Below are positions 18,406 to 27,847 of a stretch of 27,847 bases of DNA, piece after piece. Position 1 is the first letter of the stretch. Each line of letters opens with the position of its first letter. The stretch is from assembly GCA_009103225.1 (NCBI GenBank), contig RHPI01001116.1:445581-473427 (forward strand). Reading direction: 5' to 3'. The translations under genes and the position numbers were made by a program. The notes beneath the pieces were generated by a model. It saw nothing but the letters and a program-made list of their open reading frames with translations, was not told the DNA's origin and made no database searches. Origin of the DNA: Chlorokybus atmophyticus (Eukaryota > Streptophyta > Chlorokybophyceae > Chlorokybales > Chlorokybaceae).

Positions 18406-21400
18406 CGCGCTTACACAAGTAGACATGTGCACAAGTTGCGAACACAACCAACCAACCAGCCCCATGCAGATCGCTATCGGCGGAGCCCTGGTCACCGCAA
18501 TCATCCATGCTCTCTCTGGCCCGAGAACCGTCCATGACCAGCAACTACCACCACGCCGCCCTCGTCGCGGTTGACACCGCGCCCCCGCCCCCGCACGCCT
18601 GGATGTTCGCCCCACGACGCCACGCCCTCTCGTACGCACAGGATGCGTGCACGTCCATCTCGCGACGCCTACAAGTGAGAGCACATGCACGCACACACTC
18701 AAACTCACATCGCGTGCGCGTGACCGTGTGTGCGCGTCTCACCACCCACTCCTTTTCATACACGCTTGTCTCTCCAGGCCTTAGAGTGGGACGCCACCCG
18801 CATGCTCTCCCCTTCTCCCTCCTCCCCCCACAGACCCAACCCCACCACCCCATCTCTCCCCCTCTTCCCCACCCACCCCACCAACAATCCCCCCACCCTC
18901 TCCTCCCTCCTCTCTCGCCTGCACGCCCTCGTCCGCGAGGCCGAGGGCGCCTTGCGCGAGGAGGAAGAGGAGGAGGGAGAGGAGGAGACCAAAGAAGGGG
19001 AGGGTGTGGAGAAGGAGGGTGGTGAGGAGGAGTGGATGGTGACGTTGAGGAAGCGAAGGAGAGAGAGGACGGAAGAGAGGAGGAACGGGGCGGCCGTGGA
19101 GGTGCAGAGGAGGGTCAAGGGGTGGATCGCTAGGAGGAGATACGCCGCGGCGAGGTGAGAGAGGAGTGGTTGCGGATACAAGTACATGCAATGCCAGACG
19201 TGGGGTAACGAACTATACTACACCTCCGTGTGTGAGCGCGCATGTGTGTGTGCGTGCCTGTGTATGTGTGTGTGCACCTCTCCGTTAACCTGCACGCAGG
19301 TCCATACTGTAGCGGTATGTGTCGTGTAGAAAAGCAACCACACCCCACATGTCATAGCGTAGCTACTGCCACACACACACACACACACACACACTCTCCC
19401 CCAGACGCGCCTCCCGCGCCTTCCGTTCCGACCGCTTCAAATCTCCCCGTTCCGCCCTCCTCTCCTTCCTCCGTCTCCGCCTCGAACTCCACTCCCGCCG
19501 CCGCTCCCTCGCCCTGTCCCTCGCCGCCCGCCGCCTCGCCTCCGCCTTCTCCAGCTGGGCCAAGTGGGTTCTGGACGAAAGGCCTCAAACGCAGGAGAAT
19601 GACTTGAAAGCTGTCAAGATGGCGAGGGAGTGGGCGATGAGGAGGGTCGGGGAGAGGGTGAGGTGCTGGAGGAGGGTGGCGATGGGGGCAGGGGCGTGGA
19701 AGAAGGTGAGGGAGAGGAGGGGGGAGAGGGAGAGGAGGGTGAGGGAAATGCTCAGGGCAGCTGCTGCTGCTGCTGCTGTCGCTGCTAAGGACAATGGGGA
19801 TGGTGGCGGTAAGGATGAGGGGGAGGCGGAGGGTGGGGACATCCCGGCGGATGTGTGGAAGAGGGCGATGGATGAGGCGGCGGTGAAGGAGGCGAGGGGG
19901 AATGCGGCCGCGAGGGTGTTGACGAGGGTGATGCGGGGCTGGCGACAGGTGCGTGTGAGGGGGTGATACATACAGGTGGGTTTGTGGGGTCATGGTGCTT
20001 ATTTTGGTGGTGGCAGTATGCGCGCGTGCGGGCTGCGTTCGGACGCAGGCGGCAAGTGGGTGTCAAACACCACGCCCTCGGCACCAAACGCAAGGTACAG
20101 AAGCAGCAGAGTGCATCAGCACGCTGCAACGCTGTGTTGGTGCGGTAGTCCAGACTACACCATCGCACACTACACTGCGTAAACACTTGAACACTTGCAG
20201 GCCTTCCGTGCCTGGTCCCTCGCCCTGGACGCCAAGCGCCTCAAGTGGGGTGCGAAGTTCGCCAAGCGCCGCCTGTACGCTTCGGTGAGTCACCTGGCGA
20301 GGAAGCAGTTCCTGTCGCGGTGGCTCGGGAGGTGGCGGGCGTGGCGGGAGAGGATGGGGAGGGTGCATGCATTCGAGAGGAAGAGGAGGGGGAGGTTGAT
20401 GGGGAGCTGCGCTGTCGGGTGGCTCACGCAGGTGAGTGAGTGAGTCAGTCAGTGAGTGTCTGTGTCTGTGTCTGTGACTCTGTGGTTGCGTCTGTGTTTG
20501 GTGAGGCTGTGCGCCTCGTTGGGTGGGTCGGCGGGTGGGGGCGTGGGCGTGGGCGCGTGCATGAGGGGGGGGGGGGCGTAAGTGTATAGTGTGCGGGTGT
20601 GCGTGCGTGCGTGAGTGTGTGTGCGCGTGCGTGCATGTCTGTGCGGGTACATGTGTGAGCGCCTGTGCACATGTGTCTGCACGCGCGTGCGCGTGTGCGT
20701 GTGCCTGCATGCAGAGGCGCATGCACACACAAACGCAATTTTACACACATGTATGCATGTCCTTGCGTGTGCGAGTGTCGACGCTGTTGCACACGTACAC
20801 ATTATCATTTCTGAGGTGCGTGCCATTCCCCAACAGGCCAAACGCGAGCGGCGGATGAAGCTAGACGCCATATACTGCTGGCGTTCAGTCTGCCGACAGG
20901 TAAAACCCACTCCCACAAGACACACATACCCACAAGTGCTCACCTTTGCTAACACCCGTCCGCGTGACAGATTCATCTTGGCCCGCTGAGGCAGTGGCAG
21001 CAGTTCGTGCTGTGGCGAAGGGTAAGGAGGCAGGAGCTCGCCTCGCGGGTCTTGCAGATGGCGCGCAGGGGCATGCGCGAGCAGATGCACGCATGCTTTC
21101 GCACGTGGCGCGAAGCCACTGAGGTAAGGGGCTGATACACGGATGCACGGAAGACATGAGTACACGTGCGCGTATATCTGTGGCACACATGCACGCGCAC
21201 AACCCGCCCACACACCCCACATCTGTCAAGCCTTTGGGTGATGGTTGCACAACCACACGTCCATACACGCCAATGTCACACCTGCGCAGGAGTCTAAAGC
21301 CGAGGTCAAGCAGCTGCAAGAAGCGGTATGAACAACAATAACACTATTCTCTCTCTCTGCAAACCAACTCACTCTTCCCTTCCTGTGTGACTGACTGACG

Positions 21401-22664
21401 TGTGGTTCGACTCGTCATCAGCTCAAAGAAGCAGAGCGAAAGAAGGCTGCGGAGCAGAACGAGGTGGCTGAGGCTCGGCAAGCGCTGCAACAAAACAAGG
21501 TGGGCATGTGGCACTGTGTGTGTCCGTATCGCTTCGTGCGAATGCACGGGGTAGAGAGTCACTCAACTTACAGCAACATACACCACACATATACGCGCAA
21601 GCGCGCGGGCACACGCACACATGCAAGTGTGTCTATAGGTGACGAGGCAGGCGCTGGAGACTGGTTTGGGTCAGAGCCGGGCGCTGCTGCAGGTGTTGAA
21701 GAACGAGCTGATGGCCATACGGGTGCAGCCCACCGCCAACAAGTCCCCGCAAGAAGTCAGAAGGTAAGCGAGACATGCGTGTACGTGCATAGCCTGCAAA
21801 GAGAAAGGAATCAACACCCAAACCATCCACTCTTGTCAGGTATCACCCCCCGATGGTCGGCGGTTCCGCTGCCGACGAGGAGCTGCGTCACCTCCACCGT
21901 CAGATGGAGCTGATGTCCGCCCGCATCGCCTCCGTGCTCGCCACCACAGCCGCCATCGCAGCCACCATCCCCGCACCACCGCAACAACAACAACAACAAC
22001 TACCGGACTCGGCGGTGTTGGCGTCGGCTTCGGCGTCGTATGGCAACGGGGGATCATCGCCGACTTCAACCCTCCCCCCGGGCACGCCCTCGGTACGTGT
22101 GTGCCAGTGTACTATGGACATGTGCGTGTATCCGTGTGCGCGTGCGTGTGCGCGTGCATATGCAAGTGTATGCACGTGTGACATACGCACACGCACGTGA
22201 GCGTGTGCGTATGTCTGTGTGCAAAACACTTATCGACAATGTGACTACCACATCCAACGGCATGCATGCACCTCTTTAGCCATGCACAGCACGCCGACAC
22301 AGCATGCAACTGTGCATGTGTGGGCGCACGCACACGTGCGCATCCATGCGTGTATGTGCGTGTGACGTGGGACTCGCTGGCGCCGTTGCAGGCCTGGTCG
22401 GAGTCCGGGGGAAGAAGAAGCGCGTTGGGCCGAAGAGGCCCTCCACAAGGTGTCGAGCGTGAAAGGAGTGCTAGCGCAGCATTCCCCTCCAGACCACCCG
22501 GAGGAGCCCAATTGTCCCGAGCAACTTCCGTCGCATCAACACAACAACACGGGAGACACAACAACCCGGTAAAGAGCACACATTCATCACTCACTGGCAC
22601 TCAGTACCATGTGCATACATGCACCCGTTGTTGATATCATCTCTGTCAACAGCACCTAAGATGA
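18241..22664 (+). CDS. IQ-motif / Sfi1-like repeat protein with coiled coil (possible centrin/calmodulin binder)
   Basis: Fourteen exons (18241-18338, 18470-18674, 18778-19154, 19405-19948, 20017-20094, 20201-20431, 20837-20899, 20971-21123, 21290-21325, 21422-21499, 21639-21763, 21840-22092, 22392-22568, 22653-22664) are all GT-AG and phase-consistent, giving about 809 residues. In order: a disordered His/Pro N-terminus; an acidic Glu run (about 160-187); an IQ motif VQRRVKGWIARRRY (about 209-222); Arg/Trp-rich helices of the type SFSSWAKWV, VMRGWRQYARVRAAF, AFRAWSLAL, FLSRWLGRWRAW, AIYCWRSVCRQ, FVLWRRV and CFRTWREA (about 270-580), reminiscent of Sfi1 centrin-binding repeats; a coiled coil (about 584-650); and a Ser/Pro/Gln-rich tail. 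IQ and Sfi1 repeats bind calmodulin or centrin, and Sfi1 proteins act at centrosomes and basal bodies; a role in a flagellate cell is inference. Short terminal exons are the least certain; reading through 22568 would give a stop at 22634 instead. Confidence 0.75.
18375..18403 (+). repeat. (CA)n microsatellite in intron 1 of the IQ/Sfi1 gene
   Basis: A pure CA run of about 14 units in the first coding intron. Confidence 0.9.
19370..19394 (+). repeat. (CA)n microsatellite at an intron end in the IQ/Sfi1 gene
   Basis: A CA run of about 12 units sits some 10 bp upstream of the exon 4 acceptor (19404), separated by TCTCCCCCAG, so it occupies the place of the polypyrimidine tract. Confidence 0.9.
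20444..20760 (+). repeat. Long GT/GC-GT low-complexity tract filling an intron of the IQ/Sfi1 gene
   Basis: Most of the intron between exons 6 and 7 (20432-20836) is degenerate GTGTGC/GTGCGT repeats, with a run of 12 G residues around 20566-20577. The long open frames on both strands here are products of the repeat, not genes. Confidence 0.85.
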
Positions 22665-22755
22665 GGAGAAGAGAAGAGCCTTGTGTCCATCTCGCGCGCG
22701 CGCGATACACTCAAACAGAGACACTCAAACAAACAACGAAGTCCCCTGCCCTGCG

Positions 22756-23948
22756 CTAGTCCTGCACGTACTCGGTGCCCGCGAGCAGTGCCGCCTCGGC
22801 CTTCTGAAACTCCCGTCCTAGGTAGTTTGCGTGCACGAGCATCGACACCAACGGGCCGGACTCGAACTCGGACTCCAGCAGCAACACACTCAACTCCTTG
22901 GCCGTCCTACCACTGTGAAAGGAACAGACCCAGTAAACACACACACGCGTGCACATACACACAAACAATTGTACAAATACACGTACGTGTACGTGGTCTG
23001 TGCGGGTGGCGTGTACGGCCTGTCGCAAGGGATAGGTTCCCCCGTGTCTGGGTCGCACGCCCGTCCTTGGTCGTCGATGGCGTTCGGCACGTGTGTCGCC
23101 TCGATCACACCCCGCGCGTGGTCAGTGCGGATGAGGAAGTAGCCGCGGGGGTCGAGCGCGATGAAACGGTTGGATAGGGAGTTGTCTACCTCGTCCGCAG
23201 CAACTGGGGATGAGGAGGAGGACGTGAGACACAGTGATGTGGACTTGTGGGGGAGGTGTGGGGGAGGTGGTGGGAAGGTGTGGATACTCACTTGCTAGCT
23301 GGTGGAGGCGGGAGACGGGTGCGGATGGTGATGATGTGGTTGGGTTGTTGTTGGTTGAGACGCTTGTTTCTTTGGTGTCAGCCTTCTGCGTAGCAAACAC
23401 AAGACCTGAAAATGTGATTGCTACCATGTGTGTTTGTTGCTTACAATGACATCAGCCCCAAACGTTGTCTTTTCTAACACGGGAGAACACTGCTCTGAGT
23501 GAGCTCAGTTGTGCTGACATGCGTCGCGATATGTGTCAGCGTGTGTGTGTTGTCTATCGCAGTGCATGGAGTCGTTGTGTCTAACTCTTGTGGGAAGGCA
23601 AGGCTGGTGACAATGCTGTTTGCAACAATGCTGTGTGCATGCCAGTGCTGCTCACAAAACACATTATCTCTGGTGCACCAGACACCATATCACGCAAGTT
23701 GCAATTACCCCAGCAACAACTTGAAACTTGGCAAACCAGCTGGAGAAGTCTATCATCTATCTTCCATGCCTTGCCTGCATGGCCAAAGCTGGAGCAGCCC
23801 ATCGCCTCTCACCGCCTCTGCGCCCATGACGGCAATGGCGGTGGGTCTTCGTTGTCAATAGCGAGGCGTCAGCTGACGGCTGTGACCGCGACCATGCCGC
23901 CGCCACCGCCGCCGGCGAGGACGCCGACGCCGCCGCCGCCGCCAGCAT
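22756..23948 (-). CDS. DUF4346-family protein with predicted plastid transit peptide
   Basis: Four exons (23948-23813, 23405-23292, 23203-22987, 22912-22756) join in phase to 207 residues. The first 45 residues (MLAAAAASASS..., many Ala/Ser/Arg, no acids before the ADASLL region) look like a chloroplast transit peptide; exon 1 ends at a strong GGCG|GTGAGA donor of the right phase. A variable Ser/Thr/Asn linker follows. The core (from ADEVDNSLSNRF) has LDPRGYFLIRTD..RGVIEATH, DPDTGEPIPCDRP, GRTAKEL and NYLGREFQKAEAAL..EYVQD, the pattern I know from short cyanobacterial proteins of the DUF4346 family, whose function is not established. It is probably a cyanobacterial gene inherited through the plastid. 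Its stop lies only 91 bp from that of the IQ/Sfi1 gene, facing it. A less likely first exon would start at 23520. Confidence 0.8.
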
Positions 23949-24929
23949 GTCGGCAGCGCAACGGCCCAAACGATGAATATATCACACGGGTGCCAACTCC
24001 CAAAGTGGTGCAGGTGCTAATGCTATAGTTCAATTGCGTTGTTGTGTTTCACTGGTTGATTTACTGGTTGACTTGGTGAGAGAAACTGCAAGTCGCATTC
24101 AGTTCCAACTTTGTTACAGAGCTTGTGTTGCCATAAATGTGGCACTCTCTCCATGAGAAAAGGTTGGCTGCTTGGAGACCTGGAAACACGTGATGCAAAT
24201 ATTGTGTGATAAATAAGCGAATGTGTGTGAACAAGCAACAAGATAGGTGTTTGCGCCATTGTCTCTGGTTGGGGACTTGAGGTTTTTGTGGGAATGGTGT
24301 AGTGCTGCCATGCGCCAAGTGCATTGTTGTGATTCACAGTGCTCGCATCAGTCAGCGTACAATGTCATGTAGCAACGATGCGCGCTGCATGCAGAGGACA
24401 GCACGACCCAAAGCTGAGTTAGTGTTGACATCTGTCACCAGGTACAACCAACTACTACTGCCACATGGCACAGTGTCGTATCATCTAAATCAAGTAAGGT
24501 ATTCAACCTTCACAGACCAGAACACGCCATCTGCCACAGCCCATCACAACAGTGGCCACCCCATTCAAGCCTAACGGACATGTGAGTGCATGCAAGACGC
24601 TATCTGGAACCGCACTACGCGCTTGTCAGCAGCCACAGCCATGGCAAAGGATCTGTACAACGTGATGCGCAACTGTTGTGCAAACACCCAAATTCCCTGC
24701 AGACAGCCTCCAGCATGCAGCATCCAGACAATCCTCGCTCAGTGCAAATAAGTTACTTAAAGTGGATAGTGTGTTCGCTTGTGACTAACATCTCAAGTGC
24801 GGCACAGTGACAACGACCATCTTCCTATAGATACACTACCATATTGTATGTGCTCAACAAAACCCAATAGACCAAACTCTGACACTCCTGCGTTGGCACG
24901 ACATATGTATTGCGCTTGCACCATGTTGC
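23949..24929. other. Intergenic region, DUF4346 promoter and transporter 3' side
   Basis: The next gene to the right is also on the minus strand, so this contains the DUF4346 promoter (left part) and the transporter's 3' untranslated region (right part). Unlike the other promoters, I find no AAACCCTA motif here. The GCC-triplet run at 23895-23945 belongs to the transit-peptide exon and its leader. No gene was recognised. Confidence 0.5.
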
Positions 24930-27711
24930 TCAAGCAGCTATCAGCTCGTTCTCAATGCTCTCGCTAGACCGGCCCTTGGTTTCGATCATGTTGCGGGCGA
25001 GAAAGCCGTAAGCCAGCAGGCAGATGACGCCGTAGAGGCCGTACGACCCGCCGATGTCCAGCGCGGCTAACATGGAAGGGAAGGTGAAGCCCACGATGAG
25101 GTTGGTAACCCAGTTCATGGTTGTCGCCAAAGCAGCCACTTTGCTCTGGAGGATACGCACAAGCAGTTAATCGCGATTAAGCGGACGCCCACGTACGCGC
25201 ATGTATTCACGCACACATGCGTGTTGCATCTTTGTACATATGAGCACACATATGGCTTGACAAGCAGTGCTCGCAGCCGTCATTTGAAGAGAGCAGCAAC
25301 ATTGATACAACAGACAATGCCATGGCGAGTCACATACCTTCAGCTGGTTGGGCAGAATCTCAGCCACAAATAGCCAGGGAATGGGTCCAGCACCGACTGC
25401 AAAGCTGATGACATACTGCGCACACACAATGCCAGTAATGAGTGATGCGTATAAGCTGCGGATTTGCTTGCACAGTGTCACATGGCACACATACAACGAC
25501 GTGCATATGTGAGCCGTTGGTTGAATGGGTAAAGCGACAAGACTCACCAGAAAGATCGCCGCAAGTGAGATGGGTCCCGACCACGGCTGCAATGCAGGCA
25601 CAAGCAACCCGACAGCCAGCGCCAGTAGGCATGCCGCCATACCTGCATGGGTTCAAGACCGACAACGTTACTGTCAGAATGGAGTTGTTGTTACACTGCA
25701 CAACGTGCATGGATGGTCCGCACCTCCGAAGCTGGCGAGCATCAGCGTCTTACGCCCGGCCTTGTCCATCAGTGATGAAGCAATCAACGTGCCGGCAAGG
25801 TTCACGACACCCACTAGTATGCTGCCCACTATGGGGGAGTAGAGCCCGGCTCTGGCGAAGACCGTCGCACTGTAGTAAATGACTGCAGCACCGCCGAAAC
25901 AGTCAATATCAAGGGAACATGTTATGGTATTGCTCACCACCAACAGCTGCACCTACCGGTGTTGATGCCGGAGATTTGCTGCAAGACAGGCATGGCCAGC
26001 GCCAGTACCATCAGCTTGCGGTACTTCTTGCTTGTCAGCTCACCCCAACCAACATCAGCAGCTTTAGGCTCTGGATTTGCGTTGACACTGGCAGATACGG
26101 TGGGTGCTTTGCTCTTAATTTCAAGTTCTGCAGCCTGCCTGCATTGCATCCAGGGGAATAAGCAGCTAACACATGGAGTTCAACAGCGCGAAACTTAGCT
26201 GTACATGGAAGAAGTAGCACTCACCCCATAACCTTGCTATACTTGTTGACAGCCCGAAGCCTTTGATACTCCTCGGATGTCATCGTACCAGAGGTTGAAG
26301 GGCTTGACACTGTTGTAGCCTGTGAATATTGTGTAGTTGTAGCCTTTGCGCCCTTGTCGCTGAGGTTGAGCTCGGCTGCTGCCGCCTCTCTGTTGACAAG
26401 ATAGTAAATGTATGAGTGACACGAGAGGTTACTTTCTGTGTCACAACAGTGATACCTGCGAGTACCGCATGCTGCTCACCCCAACAGCTTGACGCGCGCT
26501 GTGCTGGCTTGCTCTTTCAGGCCGGCCTTGCTCAGCCAGGCGGGGCTTTCAGGTGCGATGGTGAGAAACCCGAGGGCCATGACAGCGGCGGGGACGGCCG
26601 CTGTTGGTTGTATGTGAGTCAGTCGGTAGCCAGTTGTTGTTGACAAACGCGCGCAGGTGCACACAACACGTGCGCACAGAAGACAAAGCGTGTCACATAC
26701 CAATCGAAAACATGAAGCGCCACCACTGGCTGGTGGATTGAGCCGACCAGCCCATGTCGAAGGGGATGCCCATCAAGTATGCAATGAGGATGCCAACACA
26801 GACGAAGAGCTGGTTGAAGCTAAAAAAACACAGACTCAACAGTCAGGTACATCATGAGCTCAGACGGCAATCGCACCAAAAAACTAACATAACAGCGCAC
26901 CTGCCAAAGGCTCCTCGAAGTGATGTTGGCGCAATGTCTGCCAGGTACAAGGGCACCATTGTCTGCAAGTCAGTCCAAGTCAGTGATGTCCACGTGACTC
27001 TCAAGAGACACATTTCTGAATGCAAGGTGTAATGCAATGCCAGCCATGTGACCTTACCGAGGCAGCGCCAACAGCCAGCCCAACAACAAAGCGTCCAATC
27101 AACTGCACCACAACTAAGTGTCAGTACTGCAAACACTAAGTCCCAACCATGCAGGGCACACAAACAGACTGCTTACAGCGGCGTTGAGGCCAGTTGCCCA
27201 TGCTGTCATCAATGTTCCCACGATGTATGGGATCGCATTGAGTGCCAGTGCCTTCTTCGTGCCCAGACTTTCACTAACAGGGCCAGCACCAAACGCGCCA
27301 GCAATTGACCTGCCATGCAACGGCAATACTCGCTTGCAACCATATGTACTTGAGTTGAGGCGCAGAAACGAAATCAACATACTACACATCACACAGCATG
27401 CCACAGATGTTCGTTGCATACCCTACAAGGATGGATGAAACGATCAGGCTGCCAGACACTGCCTCATCAAATTTGAGGTCTCGGGCCATGTAAGGGAGTG
27501 CGGTGTTGACAACGCCAAGGTGGTAACCGAACAGGAGTGCTCCTATGAGGGCAATGGCAGCGGAAGCATACAAGGTCGAGGGGTACTCGGCCTTCTTGGG
27601 TCTGCTGCTGACTGCACCAGACATTGCAGACTGTGCTTGCACAGGCAACCTGCACAGACCTGTCATCAGTGACGTGCATATGCATACCAGAATTGCACCC
27701 TGAACGTCCAT
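24930..27711 (-). CDS. MFS sugar transporter resembling plastidic glucose transporters
   Basis: Twelve exons (27711-27422, 27309-27177, 27102-27058, 26962-26901, 26819-26701, 26600-26480, 26389-26225, 26138-25957, 25882-25724, 25642-25548, 25415-25338, 25145-24930) join in phase to 554 residues; an internal ATG at 27624 would give 525. The hydrophobic segments fit the 12-helix sugar-porter fold. Signature motifs: GYHLGVVNTALPY in helix 1, LIGRFVVGLAVG, PLYLADIAPTSLRG, PESPAWL after helix 6, QQISGIN in helix 7, SLMDKAGRKTLMLASFGGM, GPIPWLFVAEILP in helix 10 and IETKGRS at the end. The set is closest in my memory to plant pGlcT. The usual D-R-x-G-R-[RK] loop after helix 2 is degenerate (SESLGTKKA), and PESPRWL has Ala for Arg. 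The cytosolic loop between helices 6 and 7 is unusually long and Ser/Thr-rich. A clear transit peptide is not seen, so plastid envelope location is uncertain; plasma membrane or tonoplast is possible. Confidence 0.9.
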
Positions 27712-27847
27712 AGTGTGCAGTTGGACCTCAAGATTATAACTAACGTGCAACTGCAAGGCCCCCAATGCCTCGCCCCACTGACAACCTCGGTTCCCAATAC
27801 GGCTCTCTTTCTTATCTTATTTTCTTCTTGCTGCTTGTTGTTGGGGA
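27712..27847 (-). promoter_or_regulatory. 5' leader / promoter-proximal region of the sugar transporter
   Basis: Read on the minus strand this is a purine-rich leader (AAGAAGAAAATAAGATAAGAAAGAGAG) before the ATG at 27711, with no stop in frame for about 18 codons upstream of it. The window ends here, so the promoter lies mostly outside. No telobox is visible in this part. Confidence 0.4.

Noticed and set aside
19352-19993. Long minus-strand frames (about 210 codons) over 19352-19993 and 20449-21222
   Set aside because: They are antisense to strongly supported IQ/Sfi1 exons or to GT-repeat introns. Their His/Pro/Thr content reflects the repeats.
23480-23520. Alternative first exon of the DUF4346 gene beginning MSAQLSSLRAVFS
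   Set aside because: It needs a weak GTGTTA donor. The exon at 23948-23813 has a strong GTGAGA donor of the same phase and a better transit peptide. The alternative is not excluded.
1-27847. CRISPR arrays, prokaryotic operons, prophage or toxin-antitoxin systems
   Set aside because: The window is intron-rich eukaryotic DNA. The repeats seen are microsatellites and low-complexity tracts, without regular spacers or associated genes.
1-27847. tRNA or rRNA genes
   Set aside because: No cloverleaf with TTCRA-type T-arm and matching acceptor stem, and no rRNA core sequence, was noticed by eye. A tRNAscan-SE run would settle it.

Overview
This is a stretch of nuclear DNA from a eukaryote, most likely a green alga or another early-branching member of the green plant lineage. 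Every gene is split by short spliceosomal introns. Two products carry predicted plastid transit peptides (plastid ribosomal protein uL15 and a cyanobacterial-type DUF4346 protein). Several others look most like plant versions: an importin-alpha of the plant IMPA-9 type, a RING protein with the plant 'GNRRWG..GYVRAGR' module, and a sugar carrier resembling plastidic glucose transporters. Plant-telomere-like motifs (AAACCCTA) sit just upstream of the housekeeping genes. I cannot name the species. All family calls come from recognising protein motifs by eye; no search was run.

Layout, left to right: a poly-G edge and gene-poor DNA with a strong hairpin (1-1112); a GT2 glycosyltransferase with a reading-frame break (1113-2743, +); gene-poor DNA (2744-4176); a C3HC4 RING protein (4177-5786, -); a divergent promoter region; plastid RPL15 (6776-8660, +); an unrecognised helical-repeat protein (8923-10733, -); a 326-bp divergent promoter; the 20S proteasome beta-2/beta-7 subunit (11060-12892, +); importin-alpha IMPA-9 type (13727-17115, -); a G-rich divergent region; an IQ/Sfi1-like coiled-coil protein (18241-22664, +); a DUF4346 protein (22756-23948, -); and an MFS sugar transporter (24930-27711, -) that reaches almost to the right edge.

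The first eight genes alternate strand strictly, so the window is a chain of head-to-head and tail-to-tail pairs. The genes do not form one pathway. They are mostly housekeeping (protein synthesis in the plastid, protein turnover, nuclear import, sugar transport) plus three less known proteins. I rebuilt exon-intron structures by requiring GT-AG (or GC-AG) borders, matching phase and continuity with known protein families. For RPL15, the proteasome subunit, importin-alpha, the IQ/Sfi1 protein, DUF4346 and the transporter, the exons add up to complete frames. No prophage, CRISPR array, tRNA, rRNA or intact transposon was recognised. The points most worth checking are the frame break in the glycosyltransferase, the GC-AG introns, the shared telobox promoters, and the two poorly known proteins at 8923-10733 and 18241-22664.
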